Origin: Hypomesus transpacificus
Lineage: Eukaryota; Chordata; Actinopteri; Osmeriformes; Osmeridae
Direction: 5' to 3'
Length of the DNA: 64,000 bases
Assembly (NCBI RefSeq): GCF_021917145.1
Contig: NC_061068.1
Location: 7,570,404-7,634,403 of the forward strand
A program made the translations under genes and the position numbers. Positions 47,617 through 58,444 of the stretch are shown piece by piece; position 1 is the stretch's first letter, and every line of letters starts with the position of its first letter. Under the pieces are notes generated by a model. The model made no database searches. It saw only the letters and a program-made list of their open reading frames with translations, and was not told the origin of the DNA.

Positions 47617-50600
47617 TTACACCAAGGTGCCTGGATCAGGACTGGGCTCCTTTGGAGTTGTATCTTGCAACTGAGGAAGACTTGGCTCCTGATAGAGGGA
47701 GAACTCCATTGACCTACCATAAAAAAGATGAAAATCAATACAGAACCATACAGTTAATTTCAAATCGATCAATTAAGTTGAGAAATACTCACCTTCCATG
47801 CAGTGGGTGACCATGGAAGCTTGCTGACTGGGGCATTTGAGATCTGTGAAGGTTTAGTGGATCACCTTGGATAGATGCCTGGTGCACCAATGGATATGGG
47901 TGAGATAGGCGAGAAACACCCGCTTCATGGCCCTTTGAGGAGGCAGGGGTAAATCCTAGGGCATTCCTGAGGTACCAGTCTCTAAGCCCCTCTAGTGCAA
48001 GGGCTTTGTGCAAGCTCCGTGTTGAGTCCTCTGGGGTAGGAAGAGAGAACTGTGGGGGCCTGCGGTTGAATGTTGGGCCCGACAGATCACTCTGATAAGG
48101 GTGCAGGTTGGGGATAGAGGAGGTGGTGGAACTTGGGGCAGGGTGGGGAGACTCGTAAGCAGATAGCAGGATGGTGTCCTGCTGATGTTGCTGCAATGGG
48201 ATAAAAGGCCCACAGGATTTGGTCCGTGTAACTTTGACTCTTCGCTGCTCAGCATTGCAGCCACGTATCACCATGGGGCTGTAAGGAGACGCAACACTGG
48301 GGAGGTGTACCTGTGAGTGGGAGAAGCCGTTGGTGTGAGGAGGTACAGCAGCAGTTGAGGATCGTGGAGAGGAAATGTCCTGCCAGATTCTGCCTGTTGA
48401 CTGATAGAGCTGGTGCTGCACTTGCATCTGCTGTTGTTTTCCCCAGATGTAATCCATCAGGAGATCATTATAACCACCTCCTGCCCCTCTGCCACCCATG
48501 GATAGGCGCATTTTGCTCTGCTCCACTAAGCCGTCCAAGTGTCTCTCTGGGCTGCCCAGGTGAATGTGGCGCAGTTTGCCATCGGTGAGGGAGTCAGAAC
48601 TCTTGTAGGGTCCTCCCCTAGAGGGCATCCCGTTCCTTGGGGCAGGGTCCTCTGGAAGGCCAGAGCGGTCTAGCAGAGCTTCAGAGCTGTTACTGCGTCG
48701 GGCACAGGTACTGTATGGGCAGCCTCTGCGCTCCGAAGCAGACCCTTCCTGGGCCAGAGGTATCATGAGTGGTACATCCAGACTGCCTGACCACTGCTTC
48801 AGAGCAATCCCCCCTGGGACATCAGATCTGTTAAAGAGATGGAAAACACATCTCGTAAGCTAAGAGCTTAAATCACAGGTCACGTACAAAACAATTGCCA
48901 AAGTGTCGACAAATAGCTTAAGCTGTCAGTATATAAAACACAGAAGAAAAAAAAATCTAAGCGAAACTGTTTAATTATTTACACGTGCTTCATTAGGCTG
49001 AAACAGTGACCAGAAAAACACAATATTACCTGACATGAACACTGATGGGAGCTGTTCGAGCCAAGAGGGGAGTGACAGGAACACTTCTGCCTTCCACATT
49101 AGATGCACTCCTTGGTAGAGAATGACTAGGGCTAGAAAACAGAGTACATTAGACAAAGAAGCAGAGCAAGGACTGTGCACACATGGATGCACCAAAAAGC
49201 AAGGCTTCTGTGTTGAATGTAACAGTACCTAACAGAGCTTGTGACCGAGTTGCGACGTGTCCTCATCTCATAGTAGATCTCCACAGGGGACAGCTTCCTA
49301 CTGATCCTGTGATCAGGGCTCCCCAGTGTCAGGCGTTGGTGAGACATAGACCTGTGGTCTGCAGCCACAGCAGGAGACGACTCGTCTGGGGGAGGAACAC
49401 CATGGGATTTAGGCCTATGTAACTCATTCAGAGCTGAATGAGTTGAACACTGTTTTACAAAGATGAACAGGCAGTCATTTAATTCAGAAAAGTATTTTCA
49501 CCCATCTCATCAACTCTGTTCTCAATAAAATGTGATCGATGTAAATTATTTTTAATGGCTGCACAATGTCCATCAATTTATTGGATTTTGGTGTATGACA
49601 ACTCTGCTCTAAGATGACAGATCTTAATACTTTGACATTAGCTAATGTCGAGAATAGCCTCACCATTGTCATGAGATGTTGAATCTGACATGGAGCTGGT
49701 ACTCTCTGACATGACAGCATCTTCTAGAAAAGTACAAAACACATAGGGAACAATGTCATAGGGAAGGCAAGCTCCTCAATGACTCAATACAGTAAAACGT
49801 ATCCTCATTCTCCCATTTTATGGCAGAAACTATTCAGATAGTATTCGCTTTTTTGTAGGATACTTCTATCATACCTGTATGGCATCCACGATGGACAGTC
49901 CTCTTGCCATTTGGGGCATTTTTGTCTGATTCGGAATGCTTGTACAAAGCTCCACTGAAGAGAGCCTTCATCTGTCTTTTCTGACCTGACTCATCCTGTA
50001 GAAAAGAACAAGGCATTTAGCTACGTGTTGACAGCCAATAAAGATTTTATATGTGTTCTGAGTGTTTTAATACCTCTCCCTTAGAGATAGGGGCCAGACC
50101 AGTCCTGCGTTGTACCAAGGGAGGTCTCTCTCCCGTCTCCAAGGGGAAAACATGTGGAAGCTTTCCAGTCAGCTCCTGAAAAGGAATTGCATGTCAAAAG
50201 TCACATAACCACAACAGGGCTTATTGAGAAGTAACTTACACACATTGATGACAGAAAAATATACAACATTTACAGCACCTATACATTGAAATAGCTGCAT
50301 TGAGCAGTACATTAAAGTACAAAGAAAAAAATACTTTAAATTGCACTCATAATATAATTGTAGAGAAGCTGAAAGGTATTTGGAGTGGAAATAAATGTGA
50401 AGCAGCCGTCAATAAACAGATGCAGCTGTTCCCTAGTATTTCAGGCTTTGCGTGTGGAGAAATCAAGCAAACATTAATTTGTAGTTTTCCATGAAAGATG
50501 CAATGATTTCACTGCTAAAGTTAGATTATTTTTTTTTTATACATCTAAAGCAGTTTCTGAGATGTTTCAAATGGTTCTGACTTACTTACATGGCTGTATT

Positions 50601-51301
50601 ACAATACATAATATTTAGATTGTAAAGATTTTTTTTTCTTTCATTTTCGCCAGTCATATAAAATAATCAAAAGCAAAACTAACCGCTTCTAACAAACAAA
50701 CTTGTTTCAGTTCTCCAACTCGACTATTCAGGAGAGCTTCGAGGGCTTGCTTCCTCTCCTGCAGTGATGAGATGTGCTCTGCTTGCAGTTTGGTGTCCTG
50801 GCAGCTTTGAAGATCTGTGAAAGAAAGACACATCAGAGATGTGTCAAATGTGTCAATAAAATGTGTGTTTGAAAAACCACCTAATAAGAGGAGAGTTCCC
50901 TATCTGGCCAGGTCTTTATAGCTTTCAAAAAAGGTTTGGAAAGCAACTGGTATGTGGTAGAATAAATATATCACTTTAGTCTTTTCCCAAACAGGCATGT
51001 TTACAACTATTTATAAGAATAATTACAACAGTGCTGCTAATGTTAACAGTGAATCAACAACTTGATATTGGCCTTAGCTCCCAAGAGAAGAGTACAGACT
51101 GGTTTCACACCAGTAACTGCCAAGAGACAAACCACAGTTCATTTTTAATAACCTTTGGGCTTGTACAAGCACAATCCACTGATCGAAATAGATCAAATGA
51201 ATAAAGGAACAGTGCCCATATTTCAGTAGGCTATTGACATGTTGAAACTCACCTGGAGTCCCCAAACCCATTGATGTGATAAGGCGTCCTTTAACCTCCA
51301 T
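47617..51301 (-). CDS. ccdc120: Coiled-coil domain-containing protein 120 (CUPID family)
   Basis: CCDC120 binds cytohesin Arf exchange factors and associates with microtubules and centriolar appendages. Nine coding exons on the minus strand: 51301-51253, 50814-50684, 50175-50074, 49995-49875, 49723-49664, 49385-49229, 49131-49030, 48827-47793, 47713-47617. They give 617 aa, close to mammalian length. The start MEVKGRLITS matches mammalian CCDC120 (MEVKGQLISS). A coiled coil at about residues 28-60 runs into KQVCLLEAELTGKLP and GERPPLVQRR, the CUPID signature. Further matches are SESTSSMSDSTSHDN, RTRRNSVTS, RSASNVEGRSVPVTPLL, ARRSNSSEALLDRSG and ALEGLRDWYLRN. The last is also near the end of INAVA/FRMD4 relatives, but the N-terminus points to CCDC120. 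Most of the rest is Ser/Pro-rich and probably disordered. A 3' splice site near 51353-51356, just upstream of the ATG, implies a separate 5' untranslated exon. Confidence 0.93.
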
Positions 51302-51426
51302 GTGATGTGATTTGTGGGGTCTTGCAACTCAAACTCCCAGCCAAAGCCTCACCTGCTGAAAGAATGTTTGGTTGAATACCTTAATTTTGACATCTGCACC
51401 AAAGGATGGCAAAGAAAATATATATA

Positions 51427-53087
51427 CAGTGCCCTCCAAAAGTATTGGAACAGTGAGGCGAATTCCTTTATTTTTGCTGTAGACTGAAAACATTTGGGCT
51501 TGACATCAAATAATGAACGTGAGACCAGAGATCAACGTTTCAGCTTTTATTTCCAGGTATTTACATCAGGATCTGATGCACAACTAAGAAAATATCACAT
51601 TTTGTTTGAATCCACCCATTTGTCATGTGAGCAAAAGTATTGGAACAGATATACTTAAAACATATTTAAGTGAATAAGACTTCATATTTAGTTGCAAATC
51701 CTTTGCTTTCAATAACTGCAGCAAGTCTGTGACCCATTGACGTCACCAAACTTTTGCATTCTTCCTTTTTAATGCTTTCCCAGGCTTTCACTGCAGCCTC
51801 TTTCAGTTGTTGTTTGTTTTGTGGGGTTCCTCCCTTCAGTCTCCTCTTAAGCAGGTAAAATGCATGCTCTATAGGGTTTAAGTCTGGAGATTGACTTGGC
51901 CAGTCTAATACCTTCCATTTCTTGCCCCTGATGAACTCCTTTGTTGTTTTGGCAGTGTGTTTTGGGTCGTTATCTTGCTGCATGATGAAGGCTCTGCCAA
52001 TCAGTTTGGTTGCATCTTTCCTTAAATTGGCAGACAAAATGTTTCTGTAGACTTCCGAGTTCATTTTGCTGCTGCCATCATGTGTTACATCCTCAATGAA
52101 GATTAATGAGCCCGTCCTAGAAGAAGCCATGCAAGCCCAAGCCATGACATTACCTCCACCGTGTTTCACAGATGAGCTTGTGTGTTTGGGATCATGAGCA
52201 GTTCCTTTCTTTCTCCAAACTTTAGCCTTTCCATCACTTTGGTAAAAGTTAATCTTTGTCTCATCAGTCCATAAAACTTTGTCCCAGAATTTTTGAGGTT
52301 CATCTCTGTACTTTTTGGCAAATTCCAGCCTGGCTTTCCTATTCTTCTTGCTAATGAGTGGTTTGCATCTTCTGGTGTAGCCCTTGTACTTTTGTTCATG
52401 AAGTCTTCTGCGAACAGTAGATAGTGATACCTTCACTCCTGCCATCTGGAGGTTGTTGCTGATCTCACTAACAGTTGTTTTAGGGTCTTTCTTTACAGCT
52501 CTCACAATGTTTCTGTCATCAACTGCTGATGTTTTCCTTGGTCTACCTGTTCGACGTCTGTTACTTAGTACACCAGTAGTTTTCTTCTTCTTCAGGACAT
52601 TCCAAATGGTTGTACTGGCTATGGCCAATGTTTCTGCAATGGCTCTGATTGATTTTCCATCTTCTCTAAGACTCACAATTGCTTGTTTTTCACCCAAAGA
52701 CAGCGCTCCGGTTTTCATGTTGTTTTCACCTCTGAATACAGTCTGCATAGACAAAACCTATCTTACCCAATCTGAACCTGAGTGTAGACATTCAGTGGTA
52801 TTTATTGATTGAATAATGTATGTAATAGGACACACCTGGGCAACAAAACACACCTGTCAGTCATATGTTCCAATACTTTTGCTCACGTGACAAATGGGTG
52901 GGTTCGAACAAAAAGGTGATATTTTCTAATTTGTGCATCAGATCCTGATGTAAATACCTGGAAATAAAAGCTGAAACGTTGATCTCTGGTTTCACATTCA
53001 TCGTTTGATGTCAAGCCCAAATGTTTTCAGTCTACAGCAAAAATAAAGGAATTGGCCTCACTGTTCCAATACTTTTGGAGGGCACTG
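51427..53087 (-). mobile_element. Full-length Tc1-like transposon
   Basis: Bounded by TA target duplications (51425-51426 and 53088-53089). Each end carries a roughly 215-bp inverted repeat starting CAGTGCCCTCCAAAAGTA, and the motif CAAAAGTATTGGAACA occurs again at the inner end of each arm. This is the IR/DR arrangement of Tc1/Sleeping Beauty-type elements. By eye the two arms differ at around 5% of positions. At 1661 bp it has the usual length, and it encodes one uninterrupted transposase. Confidence 0.95.
51666..52754 (-). CDS. Tc1/mariner transposase, apparently intact
   Basis: A single uninterrupted frame of up to 362 aa inside the inverted repeats. The likely natural start is the ATG 12 codons in (52718), which gives MKTGALSLGEKQ and about 350 aa, close to the usual 340-350. 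An N-terminal paired-like helix-turn-helix (residues about 20-130 of the long frame) includes an AT-hook-like RRTGRPRK linker. The catalytic DDE domain shows WTDETK, QDNDPKHTA and SPDLNPIEH, with 34 residues between the second Asp (first D of DND) and the Glu, i.e. DD34E. No stop or frameshift was found, unlike most Tc1 copies in fish. Excision and reinsertion activity cannot be judged from sequence. Confidence 0.93.
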   Translation of the reverse strand: MSMQTVFRGENNMKTGALSLGEKQAIVSLREDGKSIRAIAETLAIASTTIWNVLKKKKTTGVLSNRRRTGRPRKTSAVDDRNIVRAVKKDPKTTVSEISNNLQMAGVKVSLSTVRRRLHEQKYKGYTRRCKPLISKKNRKARLEFAKKYRDEPQKFWDKVLWTDETKINFYQSDGKAKVWRKKGTAHDPKHTSSSVKHGGGNVMAWACMASSRTGSLIFIEDVTHDGSSKMNSEVYRNILSANLRKDATKLIGRAFIMQQDNDPKHTAKTTKEFIRGKKWKVLDWPSQSPDLNPIEHAFYLLKRRLKGGTPQNKQQLKEAAVKAWESIKKEECKSLVTSMGHRLAAVIESKGFATKYEVLFT

Positions 53088-56000
53088 TACCTAACTTTAA
53101 GTGTCAGTGTGTTCTTAAGCAGTTTTGATTCCAGGCTTTTATTCTTTAGGGAGGGGGGGGGGGGGGGGAGACGGAGTATATATTGTTAAGTAAGGTAACT
53201 AAACAGAGATAAAAACAATCATCTAGCAACAAATAGTGTGAGAAGAACTGCATTGATGATGTACAGGGAGAAATCTAAACCCTGTGTTTCATTCCTCAAG
53301 CGTGAAATAATAACTTTCACAAAGAGTGTGGAATAAATCTGACAAGTCTAACAATACAAGTAAGCAGCAGGATTCTGCTCCAGAAAACTGCCACCCCAAC
53401 AGATTTAAATGTGGATGTTTGTTTATGTCTGGACAACAGACCCCAATATTGTGGCCATTACTCAGCAAACAATATTTGTGAATCTGGCTATGTGTAAAAA
53501 TGAATAAATAAACACAGTCACTAAAAGCGGTACCCCCTTTTTACTACTTGACCTATAGATAAATGTTAACTGAACACTTAATTTTGTCTTTCTCACTGTC
53601 CAAAATGTATTTTCACTGCAACAGAATAATTTGTTTTCAATATCTATCTTGAGAATGTCAATGGATGTTTGACCGATTTTCATATGAAAGCATGTCTCAA
53701 ATATCCCCATTTAGTTAACATGAACCGCAGGCTCTGGTCTTGGAATTGGACCAAGTATGTTGTACAGGGTGTGAAAATCCCACTGTGTGACCTCCCGTTG
53801 ACAGACAAAGAGGAGACGATTAAACAAACAATTGCCACAGCAGTAATTTACTGCAGGCAACTGCTACTGTACTCAGTCAAAACCCATCACAAGGATTAAC
53901 TTAAATCTAAAGATCCAATTCCTGATTAACTTCATCTGCAGTGGGTGTGTATGGATATTAAAAGATGTACCAAATCAAATCTCTAAACATAACCAAACAA
54001 ACAGAGCAAAGAGAAACAGTTGTTCAGGATAAGATAGGAGACAGAAAGGAACAGCTGGTTCTGCTGAAAGGGAACTGAGAAAAGTGATGGCCAGAGCCAA
54101 AAGGTAGCCATCTCATCAAATAATGATTCTCTCCACATCAAGAACAGAAGCACAGCTAAGAGTAGTATATCCTACTCCACAGTCTACACTATTAATCAGA
54201 TCAATAAAAACACAAGGCTAAGAAGGCTGGGGGCTATATTAAGCTCAGATACTCTATTTAGCAGTCCAGACACCTGTGAGAGCAGTTTATCAGACAGTAT
54301 GAATCAGGAGTTACAACTGGTGTGCAGATGTGTGTAGAAGTCCTGGCACAAGAACACTGTAAAGCAGCACAAGAAGCTCTCAAGAAACAGGGGAGGGTAA
54401 ATTAATGTAATGATAAGGAGACCACATATGCAGGTAGTGAGTGTGTTACAGTGAGTGTGTTACAGTGATATAGTGATAACGGTATCAAGTAGCCTACCAT
54501 GTTGACTAAAACATGAAGTGCACTGAGACAGGGATATCCTGATGCAGCTTGCATCCCGCAAATAGAGATCAAGGAAGGGTTCTGGAGGCTAAAACAGTCA
54601 AGGCTCTTTCTACCAACATTTCAATGTGCTTAACGTCCACAATTACTGTCTCGACCTGTATAGGCCTTCGCTGAAGTATGACCATTGAAGGCCAAAAAAT
54701 AATCCGGAGCCAAAAACCTAATAAACCCTTTGAATATCCATTTCATGAATAAATTGTTTCTCGTCAGTAGGCTGTCACCTGAAGCCAGTTTACTTACTCA
54801 AATGTTACACGTATGCATTTCCTTCTGAATGCTCTTGCCAGTATTTCTGTTTTAACTAGATAACATGTCCAGTATAACTTTTTCTAAATAGTAACCTATT
54901 ATAGTTTGTTTTTCATGCTAACAACCTGATTCTATAACTAGAAAACTAACAGAAACGCTCACATCGATTTTCTCTAAGGCTACTTGAGTAGCCATAAGTC
55001 ACTAAGGACAGGTGGCACCGCTCCTATGGTGGCGGCAGCTAGTGTTGACACAGCTGCCCCTGATAGGAACTCACTAATTCTAAGCAAATGGACTCAAATA
55101 TGTACACAGAGACACACACTGCCTTAAAAATATCCAATTAAAGAATATTTTTATAGTAGAACTGTTCAAAGTGTATGCTTAGACTGTGAAGAGTACCTGT
55201 GCATGCCTGAAAGACTCATAATTAACATGATTTAAAAACACTGCTGGAAAAGCAGACATGCTTTTGCACAACTCAGTGTCCAGAACAGCAATTCTAAATG
55301 AGAGCAGTCCTTGCTTCCCTATCTTTACAGACCCAACACAAGTGCATAAGCGATAGCAATATTTTGATGGCTCCACCTGGATTCTGGTGAGATGGGGGAG
55401 GAGTGAGTAATAAAGAATGGAATGTGGCCCCAACATCCATGGGGATTACTACAATTCTACTCTCCAATCCTCTGAAACACCTGAAGCGATTTCTCTATGT
55501 ATTCCAAATCCTTTCCATGTCCAGGTCATTTAAACCACTTTACACAGTGCATGTAATCCTTGCTGGTGTTGGAGGGAGTTCAAAAAACACGAAATGTGGA
55601 GCCACAGTTATAGTCATGCGCTCCCAGTTGTCTGTCTATAGTAGTTCTGTGTACAGTGGGGTACACACGTTTCTACTCAAATAGCCTACATTACCCCCTG
55701 GTGATGCCATAAAAGCATAAGTAATCTTTGTGAATGCATGTCTGACAGACAATGTGTGTGTTTGTATACACCTGTGTCAAGACCCAATTCTACGCCCAAT
55801 TTAACACTCATAATTGACCAGGGGGCCTGCTCTCTGAAAAGGAATAAGATATTCATTCCAAATCAAAATCAAGGTTGGGAGAGAGCATAGAGGAAAGAGA
55901 GATGTTGCCTTGAAACTGCAACACCAATCATCCAAGGGGAAAAAAGGCCATTCACAAAGCTTTTTTGTATATTATTTGATTGGTTGCTGTTTTCCAGACC

Positions 56001-57089
56001 CCATTAAATGTGAGCATGTAAAAGGCAAAGGTTACCACCAGTCCAAAAAGAGACCAGTGCATGTACAAAGACTGGAAAATCCCCCTCTCATAACACCAGT
56101 GCTTCCCAGACAGACTAAAGCTGTACTAGCAGTGAATTACCCCGAGGCGCTGTCCCAGAGAATACATTGGGACCCTCGGATCTAGGATGCCTTGTTCAAG
56201 AAGTGTTTATGCTAGTCCGGCTGATATGGGGTGACTTGATTCTATGATGTGAAAAGTTATTGTACATGGAGATAAATATGTTGTAATAGATGGCACAATA
56301 TTGATGGGCCTGAATCTGAACACCAGCCTAATAATAGTGTACGCAGCAAAAGATACTAAACATAAGGTCATGGTTTGCCACAATATTACTCAACATGCAA
56401 CGCCATCTACTCTTAATGAGGAAGAAATCATGTCGGGAAGATAAACATAATATAACAACATGGATTAGCTGTGAGGTTAAAAATAAACATTTGGTATGTT
56501 AAAATACATTTCAATATTAACAACTGCGGACATGTGGCAGCCAGTCTCTCATTTAAACCTCGCTAAATGGTCTGCACAGTAGGCTGGCATAAACACCTTA
56601 ATGACATGAAAATGCAGATATATGCTAGTCTATATAGCCTATGGCATGTGTTTTATTTAGGCAGTTTGGAAACATGTTATCGTTCTCAAAAATATTACAG
56701 AGAATATGGTGCACAGTCTGCTACTTGCCTGGAATGGACGATGGTAGGTGCGGGTTTGGATCGCAAATTGACGAATATGTCAATTATAGGCTAACCTACA
56801 AATGCATTTCAATATTTCCGTTGCTCTCAATTGTACGACCATGACAAACGGTCCTTATGGTCGAGAACGACATATCAATTTAGAACCTTATTTCTAGGCT
56901 AGAGTGCATTGCCGATGCTTGCGGAGGTGTTCAACCCTAAGCCAAGGTGAAATCAATGGTGTGAGCCATGAGAGGTAACTAGTTAAACCATATCTTTATC
57001 AAATTTCCTAGGATCCGGATTTTCCAATGGTCTTGTTGTCCAATGTATAGCCTACCCCAATCCTAATTGCAATTCATCAACTAGCCTAC

Positions 57090-57200
57090 CTCTTCTCGCG
57101 CGTCATCAAACCTCCCCTCCTTTGCGTCGAAGTCTTGCGCATAGCCTACCTCTAGAACGATACATCCAAAAGAAAGAACGCCGCCTTAATCTGGACATTC
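57090..57200 (-). promoter_or_regulatory. Candidate ccdc120 first exon/promoter patch
   Basis: A short CpG-bearing patch (CGCGCG, GCGTCG, TTGCGC) in AT-rich DNA, ending at a minus-strand splice donor GAAGAG/GTAGGC. It lies 5.8 kb upstream of the ccdc120 ATG exon, which needs an upstream donor. The link is inferred only from position and splice signals. Confidence 0.25.
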
Positions 57201-58142
57201 ATCTGTTATCATTGTGCGTAGATGTTTATAGAAGCCTACTCTACAATTCTTGTCAATGAACAGCCAGGTTACAAGTCCAACGCTGTACGTGCGCATCAAA
57301 GACAGTAATAACATTCGGTTAGTATCACACCTGCCATTACAACGTATCAATTGCTACCGGTAGTTACGCAGCGTATAGTTGTGTGCTGCAGCCGCTAAAC
57401 ATAATGTTTATGTGTTCTGACTATTCCTCAAAAGCAATACACATTTACACAACAATTAAGTACCTACATTATCAACCTGAATTGAATATCTTATAGTTAT
57501 ATCGTTTCTTGTTATTGGTCTTCATATACACTTTTTTTTAAACTCTTCCCGAGAAAGAATATTTAAAAAGATATTTGACAAAAATACGTAGACATTTATT
57601 TATATTAAAATATAATAGTCCAGATCGTGCACTTATGGTTACACAATAGCCTATATCAAAAATGCATGAATTAACCAGTTGAGACGTATTTCACAAATAT
57701 GGTGTATGTCTACATTTAAATACCATTTAGATTGGCTCCAGATTATACTATCTACTAACCAATCAAGCACACAAATTAGTTAAGAAAATACTTATTTCCC
57801 ATTACAAAGAGTAAATCATTTTTATATAAAAATATAATATACTTCCCAAAAAGCTATTTTGAATTTCTGTCAAACTGATATTTCACAGGAGTACATCTTC
57901 AGGAGGCAAAAAAGAACAACATTCATTGATAAATGGCAAAACAATATGATATACATGCCGTTTTATTTAAATCAAGCATTAAGATGTGCTTCGGTTAGAT
58001 AAGTGATAGCAGCATTGATAGGAAGCCAACCTGAACGGAAGCAGCACAGGTATATTAAGTGTCAGAGAGCACAGAGCATCTGATTTCTTAAGTGAAAATA
58101 ACTTTGAAAAAGGAAACGATGACAGCAAAAAAAAAAAAAAAG

Positions 58143-58148
58143 TTTATT
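58143..58148 (-). terminator. Candidate mbd1 polyadenylation signal
   Basis: AATAAA on the minus strand about 300 bp past the mbd1 stop codon. It is followed in transcript direction by a run of about 15 T. Confidence 0.4.
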
Positions 58149-58444
58149 TTTTCTTCATAAGGTATTTAAACTCTGTTACGATATGACCATTCCTTTTCAA
58201 AATGACATTTTAATTGTGTATAATTAGAAATGTATTTACAAACAATTGAAAAAGCCCCTTACCCAAGAAAATTACACAAAACAAAGCACGTTCTCACTCA
58301 CACTCATTAACTCAAAACAAGTACTTTTGCTGTGCTTATTGGGGCATTATCAAACATCCCTTGTAGACTCCATACTGAGGGAAAGTGAGGAACATCCCTC
58401 AAAATCCTTATATTGACACATTATACTGCAGTACTAATTCTCCA

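Larger units (their letters stand above)
51302..58444. other. ccdc120 upstream region, transposon and mbd1 3' side
   Basis: No host coding exon was found. The Tc1 element occupies 51427-53087, followed by a G16 run at 53153-53168. A small CpG-bearing patch at 57090-57190 has a GAG/GTAGGC donor on the minus strand and could be the ccdc120 first exon, which would put the transposon in its first intron. The right edge should hold the mbd1 3'UTR, with AATAAA on the minus strand at 58143-58148. Open frames between 53.4 and 57 kb are short and resemble nothing. Confidence 0.4.

Noticed and set aside
52453-52812. 119-aa frame opposite the transposase
   Set aside because: Antisense shadow of the intact Tc1 transposase gene.
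55403-56185. Two roughly 90-aa plus-strand frames in the ccdc120/mbd1 spacer
   Set aside because: No recognisable motif, splice context or codon bias.
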